Shown: positions 10,777 to 23,400 of the stretch, in pieces
Layout: each line of letters starts with the position of its first letter
How positions within the stretch are numbered: position 1 is the stretch's first letter
Assembly (NCBI RefSeq): GCF_004210375.1
Contig: NC_134834.1
Location: forward strand, 13,811,857 to 13,875,856
From: Tachypleus tridentatus
Lineage: Eukaryota > Arthropoda > Merostomata > Xiphosura > Limulidae
Length of the DNA: 64,000 nucleotides
Direction of reading: 5' to 3'
The notes under the pieces: generated by a model
What the model was told of the DNA's origin: nothing
Database searches by the model: none
The model's input: the letters and a program-made list of their open reading frames with translations, nothing else
Position numbers and translations under genes: made by a program

Positions 10777-11059
10777 GGGCCCGGCATGGCCTAGCGCGTT
10801 AAGGCGTGCGCTTCATAATCTGAGGGTCACGGGTTCGCGCCCGAGTCGCGCCAAACATGCTCGCCCTCCCAGCCGTGGGGGCATTATAATGTGACGGTCA
10901 ATCCCACTATTCGTTGGTAAAAGAGTAGCCCAAGAGTTGGCGGTGGGTGGTGATGACTAGCTGCCTTCCCTCTAGTCTTACACTGCTAAATTAGGGACGG
11001 CTAGCACAGATAGCCCTCGAGTTGCTTTGTGCGAAATTTCAAAACAAACAAACAAACAA
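10777..11059 (+). mobile_element. SINE family A with 13-bp target-site duplication
   Basis: Complete copy of 283 bp flanked by perfect direct repeats 'gtaaatacaccct' at 10764-10776 and 11060-11072. The head reads 'cttcataa' where most copies read 'ctcgtaa', and its B box is altered ('ggttcgcgccc'). The long perfect duplication suggests a recent insertion. Confidence 0.95.
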
Positions 11060-11072
11060 GTAAATACACCCT

Positions 11073-11436
11073 CGTACCCAACCACAGATTAAAGCATGGG
11101 TTTACCGGGTTGAAGCCCAAGGCCTCACACTAATTAGGGGGCCTTAAGCTACGACTATAAATGTATTCCGCTTAGAGGTTCCGTCTCGAGGGGTCCTCTA
11201 CAAGTTGAAAACAATCTAGGATTATTAAAACCCTTGACCCGGCCTTGCTCATACCGTGTGGTAGAAACTAATATAATAGTTGATTCGTGATGTCTCAACA
11301 ATGAGCTTAATGGTTTATTGTGCTGAGACCCGAGCTGTGCTCATAATGAACAGAGCACAATTAGTCCGTTGTTCGCGACTGCGCTTACAAAAAACGACAA
11401 AAAGTAACTTATGTAAAACATTTCAGACAAACATAC
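11073..11436. other. GC-richer spacer with a repeat-B scrap
   Basis: 11080-11240 is richer in G and C than its surroundings, but no second copy exists in the window and I do not recognise it. A short stretch near 11355-11391 ('agagcacaattag') resembles the 3' part of repeat B. Confidence 0.4.
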
Positions 11437-11548
11437 CCCCTTATTAGGTTTGTCTGCGGACTCACACAGCCATAAACTGTGTTTCGATATCTGTGGTGGG
11501 CAGAGCACAAATAGCCCATTGTTTGGCTTTGTGCTTAATTTCAATCAC
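11437..11548 (+). repeat. Repeat B copy
   Basis: It carries 'gtctgcggactcacacagcc', the B-box-like 'gtttcgatatc', 'gtggtgggcagagcac', and the 3' tail 'tttggctttgtgcttaattt'. This is one of the better preserved members. Confidence 0.8.
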
Positions 11549-11702
11549 TCACTGATTTATTCAGACAAACATATACATCGCCTTCTCGCAGTAAAGTTAG
11601 AATGATATTAAAGTAACATTTACGATGTAAAATACGTATGAATGTATACGTTAGGCTTTTAGAAGACCTGTCACAGTAATTCATAAAGCGCTTCTGAAAC
11701 GG

Positions 11703-11993
11703 GGCTGCATTAAGGCGTGGCCAGGTGGTTAAGGTACTCGACTCGTAATCCGAGGGTTGCGGGCTCGAATCCCCCTCACTCCAAACACACTGCCCTTTCA
11801 GCCGTGGGGACGTTATAATGTTTCGATCAATCACTCTATTTGTGGGTAAAAGAGTAGCCCAAGAGTTGGCGGAGGGTGGTGATGACTAGCTACTTTCCCT
11901 CTAGTCTTACACTGCTAAATTAGGGACGGTTAGCGCAGATAGCCCTCGTGTAGCTTTGCGCGAAATTAGAAAAACAACAACAACAACAAAACA
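11703..11993 (+). mobile_element. SINE family A, near full length
   Basis: The head is altered at its very start ('ttaaggcgtggccagg'). The B box 'gggctcgaatccccc', the central domain and a tail with a (CAA)n run are present. Confidence 0.9.
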
Positions 11994-12215
11994 AATGACC
12001 TCTACTGTGTCTTTCTCCAACTGCCGTAATGATCCCTGGTATTGCCACAAGGCCTCATCGGCATTGGATATGACAGAGGGTCAGGTATAATGTGGTTGAA
12101 ATATTATTATTTAATTTATTTTATCAAAAACATCACTTGCAAAGTAACATAACAATTATCAACAACAAAGTAGATACACAGATATTCTTGTTTAGGTAGA
12201 GTATTCATCATTAAA

Positions 12216-12444
12216 CTTTGTAGAATGGACGGCAACTGCCTGTTGTGGAAACACAAGTGTTGAGGACGACGTTTCGAAAGCTTTCCGCCTTTCGTCTTCA
12301 AGTCAGTGTATGCGTAGGTGTTGTTGGTCTTTTGTTGTGTTCTGGTAGACAGACTGTAGAGAGCGTGTTATGATTGGTTGGATTATCACTGTTTCTGATG
12401 GAGTAGACAGTCCACAACAGGCAGTTGCCGTCCATTCTACAAAG
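12216..12444 (-). mobile_element. Penelope-like terminal fragment with 34-bp perfect inverted repeats
   Basis: A perfect 34-bp inverted repeat (12216-12249 and 12411-12444) encloses about 160 bp. Inside, on the minus strand at 12265-12304, is a degenerate hammerhead-like motif of the kind also seen in the Penelope-like element at 55.7 kb. The stretch near 12355-12385 ('tgtagagagcgtg') resembles the sequence next to that element's motif ('tgtagagggcgtg'). I infer a relic of a Penelope-type terminal repeat. No reverse transcriptase or endonuclease frame is present. Confidence 0.5.
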
Positions 12445-12581
12445 ATACAGAGATATTAACCTTTTTTTAACCGTATTTCTCTTTACAGCCACCATTTGTT
12501 GACCAAACCTAATAATTTGAAAAAACAAAGCACTGTAAGTCGCAAAGAACTAAAATAAGGCAATGTTAGTAATATAGATTA

Positions 12582-13053
12582 CACTATGTAACAAAATGTT
12601 TACTGTTTCTTGTTCCTGGACAGTAAGTATTATTTCCCAATTGCTTATGTCTAAAGTAAATGGAAAAGACCTATTTTTCTCTTCAAACTTTGCTTTTGTG
12701 ACCTGGGATCGTATAACGAAAACATGATGGGAGACTATATTTGGGGGCTGATATGTGAAAGTGATTTACATTACAGTCGCTAATCTCGAAAAACTACTCA
12801 CTTCTAAACAGTTTTGTATAACTTTAGTATAAATACATGTAAATCTTGATTCATATGTTGTTTTATTCAGACCTCATGTAAATGAAAATGTACAAATTTG
12901 TCCATTTTTACATATAAAATAGGTTAATTTCTAAATTTCATTATCCAGGTCACAAAAGTCAAGTTTGAAGGGAATAATGGCCATTTTCTGTACTTTTACA
13001 ACATAAGCAAATAACACATACTATCCAGGAAAAAAAAATTGTGTTACATTGTG
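12582..13053. mobile_element. Candidate TA-flanked MITE with ~110-130-bp inverted arms
   Basis: The left arm (12582-12712) and the right arm (12942-13053) are imperfect inverted copies. Shared landmarks include 'ttcctgga', 'ttgcttatgt', 'cttcaaactt' and 'ttttgtgacctgg'. The outer ends are CACTATGTAACA and, on the other strand, CACAATGTAACA, each bordered by TA (12580-12581 and 13054-13055). TA duplication plus CA-starting ends fits a Tc1/mariner-type non-autonomous element. The central 230 bp has no frame. Confidence 0.55.
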
Positions 13054-13333
13054 TAATAAATTACAGACAAGACTGTCAAACTTTGTGGTAAACCGTTGGA
13101 AAAATTTCTGTATCGTATCGACAACTATTAAGATAAATACACCCTTAATTATCACACGCTCTCCATTCGGTCATAAATTCTTAGCAGAGTTTCTTACAAT
13201 ATAAAACAAAGAATGTTGGTACTGTAGTCGTTCGTCGGTATAACATCCACAGATGATCCACTTAAAAAAAGTCTATGAATTCCACTCATTGACAATAGGC
13301 TTAACCTAATAATATATTTTATAGGTCATTAAT

Positions 13334-13606
13334 CGGCCCGGCATGGCCAGGAGGGTTAAGGTGTTCGACTCGTAATCCGAGGGTCGCGGGTTTGAATCTC
13401 CGTCGCACCAAACGTGCTCGCCCTTTCAACCGTGGGGACGTTATAATGTTACGGTCAATCCTACTATTAGTTGGTAAAAGAGTAACCCAAGAGTTGGCGG
13501 TGAGTGGTGATGACTAGCTACCTTCCCTCTAGTCTTACACTACTAAATTAGGGACGGCTAGCGCAGATAGCCCTCGAGTAGCTTTGTGCAAAATTCAAAA
13601 CAAACC
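13334..13606 (+). mobile_element. SINE family A, full length
   Basis: Head 'ggcccggcatggccagg', B box, central domain and tail 'gcaaaattcaaaacaaacc' are present. No clear target-site duplication. Confidence 0.92.
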
Positions 13607-13856
13607 AGACCAAATCCATTATTCCATCTACATAAAATTTGCATAGGACAGAATAGTTACAAATATAATAACACCATTTATAACTTACAGAAAGATAAAG
13701 TAAACTTTGAACTATTGCTACACGGAAGAAAAATGAGAAAAAACAAAACAAAATCTCAACAGGAAAGAAGAAACAAAGAAAATAAAGATATACAGACAGA
13801 AGTGGTTCTGTTAACCATAACATACAGTATGTTAATCACAATTACCCATACAAAAA

Positions 13857-13968
13857 GGCCCCTAGTGGTATGTCTGCGGACTTACACACTGAAAAGCGGG
13901 TTTCGATACCAGTGGTGGGCAAAGCACACATAGCCCATTGTGTAGCTTTGTGTTTAATTTTAAACACA
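13857..13968 (+). repeat. Repeat B copy
   Basis: Good copy: 'gcccctagtggtatgtctgc', 'gggtttcgatacc', 'gtggtgggcaaagcac', then the tail 'gtgtagctttgtgtttaatt'. Opposing open frames across it have no coding significance. Confidence 0.85.
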
Positions 13969-14030
13969 CAAAAACCCCAAAAAATACTGTTCTTTATCCG
14001 ATTTTCCTTAAGCGATTTCTCAAATACGCT

Positions 14031-14135
14031 ACCTAGAGGCACATCAGTAAATTTGCGGACTTACAACGCTAAAAGGGTTTCATACACCTGGTAAACAAAC
14101 CATAGGTAGCCTACTGCGTAGATCTGTGCCTAACG
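14031..14135 (+). repeat. Repeat B copy
   Basis: It shows 'cggacttacaacgctaaaag', a damaged B box ('gggtttcatacacc') and the tail-like 'gcgtagatctgtgcctaa'. Confidence 0.75.
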
Positions 14136-14261
14136 AAAAACAAATACAGTTTTCGAACACATACCATGCAGTACACTGAGTACCCTGGTGGCAATACAGC
14201 ACAACTAAAATCCAACATATTTTAGGAATAATCAGAACTGTCCTCCCTCTCTCATAATATC

Positions 14262-14350
14262 TCAATGGTAAGTTTGCAGGCTTACAACACTAAAAATCAG
14301 GTTTCAAACCCTCGATGGTCAATGCATAGATAACCTATTCATTGTGTTAC
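14262..14350 (+). repeat. Repeat B copy next to the satellite
   Basis: It shows 'ggcttacaacactaaaaatc' and 'aggtttcaaaccctcg'. It is the last dispersed repeat before the 76-bp satellite starts at about 14494. Confidence 0.7.
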
Positions 14351-14493
14351 TAGTCGCTTAGCAAAGATTAGTTATCCAATCAGAGCTAACAATGACTGAA
14401 TTTCTTAAGATATTCTGATTAGTAGGGAAATAAAAATGTTGCGAAAAATTAAGTTATCCGTCTGTACGTCCTCACGACGTGCTAGATCATAAA

Positions 14494-17400
14494 GACGAGA
14501 AACTATCCTTATCAATAAGTGTTAATACCCATACCAGCCGTTCTGAGGTACATAGTGTGAGTTCTTAATGACGAGAAACTATACTTATCAATAAGTGTTA
14601 ATACTCATACCAGCCGTTCTGAGGTACATAGTGTGAGTTCTTAATGACGAGAAACTATACTTATCAATAAGTGTTAATACCCATACCAGCCGTTCTGAGG
14701 TACATAGTGTGAGTTCTTAATGACCAGAAACTATCCTTATCAATAAAAGTGTTAATACTCATACCAGCCGTTCTGACGTACATAGTGTGAGTTCTTAATG
14801 ACGAGAAACTATCCTTATCAATAAGTGTTAATACCCATACCAGCCGTTCTGAGGTACATAGTGTGAGTTCTTAATGACCAGAAACTATCCTTATCAATAA
14901 GTGTTAATACTCATACCAGCCGTTCTGAGGTACATAGTGTGAGTTCTTAATGACGAGAAACTATCCTTATCAATAAGTGTTAATACCCATACCAGCCGTT
15001 CTGAGGTACATAGTGTGAGTTCTTAATGACGAGAAACTATCCTTATCAATAAGTGTTAATACCCATACCAGCCGTTCTGAGGTACATAGTGTGAGTTCTT
15101 AATGACGAGAAACTATACTTATCAATAAGTGTTAATACCCATACCAGCCGTTCTGAGGTACATAGTGTGAGTTCTTAATGACGAGAAACTATCCTTATCA
15201 ATAAGTGTTAATACCCATACCAGACGTTCTGAGGTACATAGTGTGAGTTCTTAATGACGAGAAACTATCCTTATCAATAAGTGTTAATACTCATACCAGC
15301 CGTTCTGAGGTACATAGTGTGAGTTCTTAATGACGAAAAAATTTTACTTATCAATAAAAGTGTTAATACTCATACCAGCCGTTCTGAGGTACATAGTGTG
15401 AGTTCTTAATAAGGAAAAACTATACTTATCAATAAGTGTTAATACCCATACCAGCCGTTCTGAGGTACATAGTGTAAGTTCTTAATGACGAGAAACTATA
15501 CTTATCAATAAGTGTTAATACCCATACCAGCCGTTCTGAGGTACATAGTGTGAGTTCTTAATGACGAGAAACTATCCTTATCAATAAGTGTTAATACCCA
15601 TACCAGCCGTTCTGAGGTACATAGTGTGAGTTCTTAATGACGAGAAACTATCCTTATCAATAAGTGTTAATACCCATACCAGCCGTTCTGAGGTACATAG
15701 TGTGAGTTCTTAATGACGAGAAACTATACTTATCAATAAGTGTTAATACCCATACCAGCCGTTCTGAGGTACATAGTGTGAGTTCTTAATGACGAGAAAC
15801 TATCCTTATCAATAAGTGTTAATACTCATACCAGCCGTTCTGAGGTACATAGTGTGAGTTCTTAATGACGAGAAACTATACTTATCAATAAGTGTTAATA
15901 CCCATACCAGCCGTTCTGAGGTACATAGTGTGAGTTCTTAATGACGAGAAACTATACTTATCAATAAGTGTTAATACCCATACCAGCCGTTCTGAGGTAC
16001 ATAGTGTGAGTTCTTAATGACGAGAAACTATACTTATCAATAAGTGTTAATACCCATACCAGCCGTTCTGAGGTACATAGTGTGAGTTCTTAATGACGAG
16101 AAACTATACTTATCAATAAGTGTTAATACCCATACCAGCCGTTCTGAGGTACATAGTGTGAGTTCTTAATGACGAGAAACTATCCTTATCAATAAGTGTT
16201 AATACCCATACCAGCCGTTCTGAGGTACATAGTGTGAGTTCTTAATGACGAGAAACTATACTTATCAATAAGTGTTAATACCCATACCAGCCGTTCTGAG
16301 GTACATAGTGTGAGTTCTTAATGACGAGAAACTATACTTATCAATAAGTGTTAATACCCATACCAGCCGTTCTGAGGTACATAGTGTGAGTTCTTAATGA
16401 CGAGAAACTATCCTTATCAATAAGTGTTAATACCCATACCAGCCGTTCTGAGGTACATAGTGTGAGTTCTTAATGACGAGAAACTATCCTTATCAATAAG
16501 TGTTAATACCCATACCAGCCGTTCTGAGGTACATAGTGTGAGTTCTTAATGACGAGAAACTATCCTTATCAATAAGTGTTAATACACATACCAGCCGTTC
16601 TGAGGTACATAGTGTGAGTTCTTAATGACGAGAAACTATCCTTATCAATAAGTGTTAATACCCATACCAGCCGTTCTGAGGTACATAGTGTGAGTTCTTA
16701 ATGACGAGAAACTATCCTTATCAATAAGTGTTAATACCCATACCAGCCGTTCTGAGGTACATAGTGTGAGTTCTTAATGACGAGAAACTATCCTTATCAA
16801 TAAGTGTTAATACCCATACCAGCCGTTCTGAGGTACATAGTGTGAGTTCTTAATGACGAGAAACTATCCTTATCAATAAGTGTTAATACCCATACCAGCC
16901 GTTCTGAGGTACATAGTGTGAGTTCTTAATGACGAGAAACTATCCTTATCAATAAGTGTTAATACCCATACCAGCCGTTCTGAGGTACATAGTGTGAGTT
17001 CTTAATGACGAGAAACTATCCTTATCAATAAGTGTTAATACCCATACCAGCCGTTCTGAGGTACATAGTGTGAGTTCTTAATGACGAGAAACTATCCTTA
17101 TCAATAAGTGTTAATACCCATACCAGCCGTTCTGAGGTACATAGTGTGAGTTCTTAATGACGAGAAACTATCCTTATCAATAAGTGTTAATACCCATACC
17201 AGCCGTTCTGAGGTACATAGTGTGAGTTCTTAATGACGAGAAACTATCCTTATCAATAAAGTGTTAATACCCATACCAGCCGTTCTGAGGTACATAGTGT
17301 GAGTTCTTAATGACGAGAAACTATCCTTATCAATAAGTGTTAATACCCATACCAGCCGTTCTGAGGTACATAGTGTGAGTTCTTAATGACGAGAAACTAT

Positions 17401-20400
17401 CCTTATCAATAAGTGTTAATACCCATACCAGCCGTTCTGAGGTACATAGTGTGAGTTCTTAATGACGAGAAACTATCCTTATCAATAAGTGTTAATACCC
17501 ATACCAGCCGTTCTGAGGTACATAGTGTGAGTTCTTAATGACGAGAAACTATCCTTATCAATAAGTGTTAATACCCATACCAGCCGTTCTGAGGTACATA
17601 GTGTGAGTTCTTAATGACGAGAAACTATCCTTATCAATAAGTGTTAATACCCATACCAGCCGTTCTGAGGTACATAGTGTGAGTTCTTAATGACGAGAAA
17701 CTATCCTTATCAATAAGTGTTAATACCCATACCAGCCGTTCTGAGGTACATAGTGTGAGTTCTTAATGACGAGAAACTATCCTTATCAATAAGTGTTAAT
17801 ACCCATACCAGCCGTTCTGAGGTACATAGTGTGAGTTCTTAATGACGAGAAACTATCCTTATCAATAAGTGTTAATACCCATACCAGCCGTTCTGAGGTA
17901 CATAGTGTGAGTTCTTAATGACGAGAAACTATCCTTATCAATAAGTGTTAATACCCATACCAGCCGTTCTGAGGTACATAGTGTGAGTTCTTAATGACGA
18001 GAAACTATCCTTATCAATAAGTGTTAATACCCATACCAGCCGTTCTGAGGTACATAGTGTGAGTTCTTAATGACGAGAAACTATACTTATCAATAAGTGT
18101 TAATACCCATACCAGCCGTTCTGAGGTACATAGTGTGAGTTCTTAATGACGAGAAACTATACTTATCAATAAGTGTTAATACCCATACCAGCCGTTCTGA
18201 GGTACATAGTGTGAGTTCTTAATGACGAGAAACTATACTTATCAATAAGTGTTAATACCCATACCAGCCGTTCTGAGGTACATAGTGTGAGTTCTTAATG
18301 ACGAGAAACTATCCTTATCAATAAGTGTTAATACTCATACCAGCCGTTCTGAGGTACATAGTGTGAGTTCTTAATGACGAGAAACTATCCTTATCAATAA
18401 GTGTTAATACTCATACCAGCCGTTCTGAGGTACATAGTGTGAGTTCTTAATGACGAAAAACTATACTTATCAATAAAGTGTTAATACCCATACCAGCCGT
18501 TCTGAGGTACATAGTGTGAGTTCTTAATGACGAGAAACTATACTTATCAATAAGTGTTAATACCCATACCAGCCGTTCTGAGGTACATAGTGTGAGTTCT
18601 TAATGACGAGAAACTATACTTATCAATAAGTGTTAATACCCATACCAGCCGTTCTGAGGTACATAGTGTGAGTTCTTAATGACGAGAAACTATCCTTATC
18701 AATAAGTGTTAATACCCATACCAGCCGTTCTGAGGTACATAGTGTGAGTTCTTAATGACGAGAAACTATCCTTATCAATAAGTGTTAATACCCATACCAG
18801 CCGTTCTGAGGTACATAGTGTGAGTTCTTAATGACGAGAAACTATACTTATCAATAAGTGTTAATACCCATACCAGCCGTTCTGAGGTACATAGTGTGAG
18901 TTCTTAATGACGAGAAACTATCCTTATCAATAAGTGTTAATACCCATACCAGCCGTTCTGAGGTACATAGTGTGAGTTCTTAATGACGAGAAACTATACT
19001 TATCAATAAGTGTTAATACCCATACCAGCCGTTCTGAGGTACATAGTGTGAGTTCTTAATGACGAGAAACTATACTTATCAATAAGTGTTAATACCCATA
19101 CCAGCCGTTCTGAGGTACATAGTGTGAGTTCTTAATGACGAGAAACTATACTTATCAATAAGTGTTAATACCCATACCAGCCGTTCTGAGGTACATAGTG
19201 TGAGTTCTTAAATGACGAGAAACTATGACGAGAAACTTATCAATAAGTGTTAATACCCATACCAGCCGTTCTGAGGTACATAGTGTGAGTTCTTAATGAC
19301 GAGAAACTATCCTTATCAATAAGTGTTAATACCCATACCAGCCGTTCTGAGGTACATAGTGTGAGTTCTTAATGACGAGAAACTATACTTATCAATAAGT
19401 GTTAATACCCATACCAGCCGTTCTGAGGTACATAGTGTGAGTTCTTAATGACGAGAAACTATACTTATCAATAAGTGTTAATACCCATACCAGCCGTTCT
19501 GAGGTACATAGTGTGAGTTCTTAATGACGAGAAACTATCCTTATCAATAAGTGTTAATACCCATACCAGCCGTTCTGAGGTACATAGTGTGAGTTCTTAA
19601 TGACGAGAAACTATCCTTATCAATAAGTGTTAATACCCATACCAGCCGTTCTGAGGTACATAGTGTGAGTTCTTAATGACGAGAAACTATCCTTATCAAT
19701 AAGTGTTAATACACATACCAGCCGTTCTGAGGTACATAGTGTGAGTTCTTAATGACGAGAAACTATCCTTATCAATAAGTGTTAATACCCATACCAGCCG
19801 TTCTGAGGTACATAGTGTGAGTTCTTAATGACGAGAAACTATCCTTATCAATAAGTGTTAATACACATACCAGCCGTTCTGAGGTACATAGTGTGAGTTC
19901 TTAATGACGAGAAACTATCCTTATCAATAAGTGTTAATACCCATACCAGCCGTTCTGAGGTACATAGTGTGAGTTCTTAATGACGAGAAACTATCCTTAT
20001 CAATAAAAGTGTTAATACACATACCAGCCGTTCTGAGGTACATAGTGTGAGTTCTTAATGACGAGAAACTATCCTTATCAATAAGTGTTAATACACATAC
20101 CAGCCGTTCTGAGGTACATAGTGTGAGTTCTTAATGACGAGAAACTATCCTTATCAATAAGTGTTAATACCCATACCAGCCGTTCTGAGGTACATAGTGT
20201 GAGTTCTTAATGACGAGAAACTATCCTTATCAATAAGTGTTAATACACATACCAGCCGTTCTGAGGTACATAGTGTGAGTTCTTAATGACGAGAAACTAT
20301 CCTTATCAATAAGTGTTAATACACATACCAGCCGTTCTGAGGTACATAGTGTGAGTTCTTAATGACGAGAAACTATCCTTATCAATAAGTGTTAATACCC

Positions 20401-23400
20401 ATACCAGCCGTTCTGAGGTACATAGTGTGAGTTCTTAATGACGAGAAACTATCCTTATCAATAAGTGTTAATACCCATACCAGCCGTTCTGAGGTACATA
20501 GTGTGAGTTCTTAATGACGAGAAACTATCCTTATCAATAAGTGTTAATACCCATACCAGCCGTTCTGAGGTACATAGTGTGAGTTCTTAATGACGAGAAA
20601 CTATCCTTATCAATAAGTGTTAATACCCATACCAGCCGTTCTGAGGTACATAGTGTGAGTTCTTAATGACGAGAAACTATCCTTATCAATAAGTGTTAAT
20701 ACCCATACCAGCCGTTCTGAGGTACATAGTGTGAGTTCTTAATGACGAGAAACTATCCTTATCAATAAGTGTTAATACCCATACCAGCCGTTCTGAGGTA
20801 CATAGTGTGAGTTCTTAATGACGAGAAACTATCCTTATCAATAAGTGTTAATACCCATACCAGCCGTTCTGAGGTACATAGTGTGAGTTCTTAATGACGA
20901 GAAACTATCCTTATCAATAAGTGTTAATACCCATACCAGCCGTTCTGAGGTACATAGTGTGAGTTCTTAATGACGAGAAACTATACTTATCAATAAGTGT
21001 TAATACCCATACCAGCCGTTCTGAGGTACATAGTGTGAGTTCTTAATGACGAGAAACTATACTTATCAATAAGTGTTAATACCCATACCAGCCGTTCTGA
21101 GGTACATAGTGTGAGTTCTTAATGACGAGAAACTATCCTTATCAATAAGTGTTAATACCCATACCAGCCGTTCTGAGGTACATAGTGTGAGTTCTTAATG
21201 ACGAGAAACTATCCTTATCAATAAGTGTTAATACCCATACCAGCCGTTCTGAGGTACATAGTGTGAGTTCTTAATGACGAGAAACTATCCTTATCAATAA
21301 GTGTTAATACCCATACCAGCCGTTCTGAGGTACATAGTGTGAGTTCTTAATGACGAGAAACTATCCTTATCAATAAGTGTTAATACACATACCAGCCGTT
21401 CTGAGGTACATAGTGTGAGTTCTTAATGACGAGAAACTATACTTATCAATAAGTGTTAATACCCATACCAGCCGTTCTGAGGTACATAGTGTGAGTTCTT
21501 AATGACGAGAAACTATACTTATCAATAAGTGTTAATACCCATACCAGCCGTTCTGAGGTACATAGTGTGAGTTCTTAATGACGAGAAACTATACTTATCA
21601 ATAAGTGTTAATACCCATACCAGCCGTTCTGAGGTACATAGTGTGAGTTCTTAATGACGAGAAACTATCCTTATCAATAAGTGTTAATACCCATACCAGC
21701 CGTTCTGAGGTACATAGTGTGAGTTCTTAATGACGAGAAACTATCCTTATCAATAAGTGTTAATACCCATACCAGCCGTTCTGAGGTACATAGTGTGAGT
21801 TCTTAATGACGAGAAACTATACTTATCAATAAAAGTGTTAATACCCATACCAGCCGTTCTGAGGTACATAGTGTGAGTTCTTAATGACGAGAAACTATAC
21901 TTATCAATAAGTGTTAATACCCATACCAGCCGTTCTGAGGTACATAGTGTGAGTTCTTAATGACGAGAAACTATACTTATCAATAAGTGTTAATACCCAT
22001 ACCAGCCGTTCTGAGGTACATAGTGTGAGTTCTTAATGACGAGAAACTATCCTTATCAATAAGTGTTAATACCCATACCAGCCGTTCTGAGGTACATAGT
22101 GTGAGTTCTTAATGACGAGAAACTATCCTTATCAATAAGTGTTAATACCCATACCAGCCGTTCTGAGGTACATAGTGTGAGTTCTTAATGACGAGAAACT
22201 ATACTTATCAATAAGTGTTAATACCCATACCAGCCGTTCTGAGGTACATAGTGTGAGTTCTTAATGACGAGAAACTATCCTTATCAATAAGTGTTAATAC
22301 CCATACCAGCCGTTCTGAGGTACATAGTGTGAGTTCTTAATGACGAGAAACTATACTTATCAATAAGTGTTAATACCCATACCAGCCGTTCTGAGGTACA
22401 TAGTGTGAGTTCTTAATGACGAGAAACTATACTTATCAATAAGTGTTAATACCCATACCAGCCGTTCTGAGGTACATAGTGTGAGTTCTTAATGACGAGA
22501 AACTATACTTATCAATAAGTGTTAATACCCATACCAGCCGTTCTGAGGTACATAGTGTGAGTTCTTAATGACGAGAAACTATCCTTATCAATAAGTGTTA
22601 ATACCCATACCAGCCGTTCTGAGGTACATAGTGTGAGTTCTTAATGACGAGAAACTATCCTTATCAATAAAAGTGTTAATACCCATACCAGCCGTTCTGA
22701 GGTACATAGTGTGAGTTCTTAATGACGAGAAACTATCCTTATCAATAAGTGTTAATACCCATACCAGCCGTTCTGAGGTACATAGTGTGAGTTCTTAATG
22801 ACGAGAAACTATACTTATCAATAAGTGTTAATACCCATACCAGCCGTTCTGAGGTACATAGTGTGAGTTCTTAATGACGAGAAACTATCCTTATCAATAA
22901 GTGTTAATACCCATACCAGCCGTTCTGAGGTACATAGTGTGAGTTCTTAATGACGAGAAACTATCCTTATCAATAAGTGTTAATACCCATACCAGCCGTT
23001 CTGAGGTACATAGTGTGAGTTCTTAATGACGAGAAACTATCCTTATCAATAAGTGTTAATACCCATACCAGCCGTTCTGAGGTACATAGTGTGAGTTCTT
23101 AATGACGAGAAACTATCCTTATCAATAAGTGTTAATACCCATACCAGCCGTTCTGAGGTACATAGTGTGAGTTCTTAATGACGAGAAACTATCCTTATCA
23201 ATAAGTGTTAATACACATACCAGCCGTTCTGAGGTACATAGTGTGAGTTCTTAATGACGAGAAACTATCCTTATCAATAAGTGTTAATACCCATACCAGC
23301 CGTTCTGAGGTACATAGTGTGAGTTCTTAATGACGAGAAACTATCCTTATCAATAAGTGTTAATACACATACCAGCCGTTCTGAGGTACATAGTGTGAGT

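Noticed and set aside
11994..12115. Possible transposase fragment on the minus strand
   Set aside because: One frame looks mildly protein-like but is short, has a stop and matches no motif I can name.
13586..13933. 115-codon plus-strand frame and its opposing frame
   Set aside because: It starts in a SINE tail, crosses AT-rich DNA and ends in repeat B. Composition is A-rich and low complexity.
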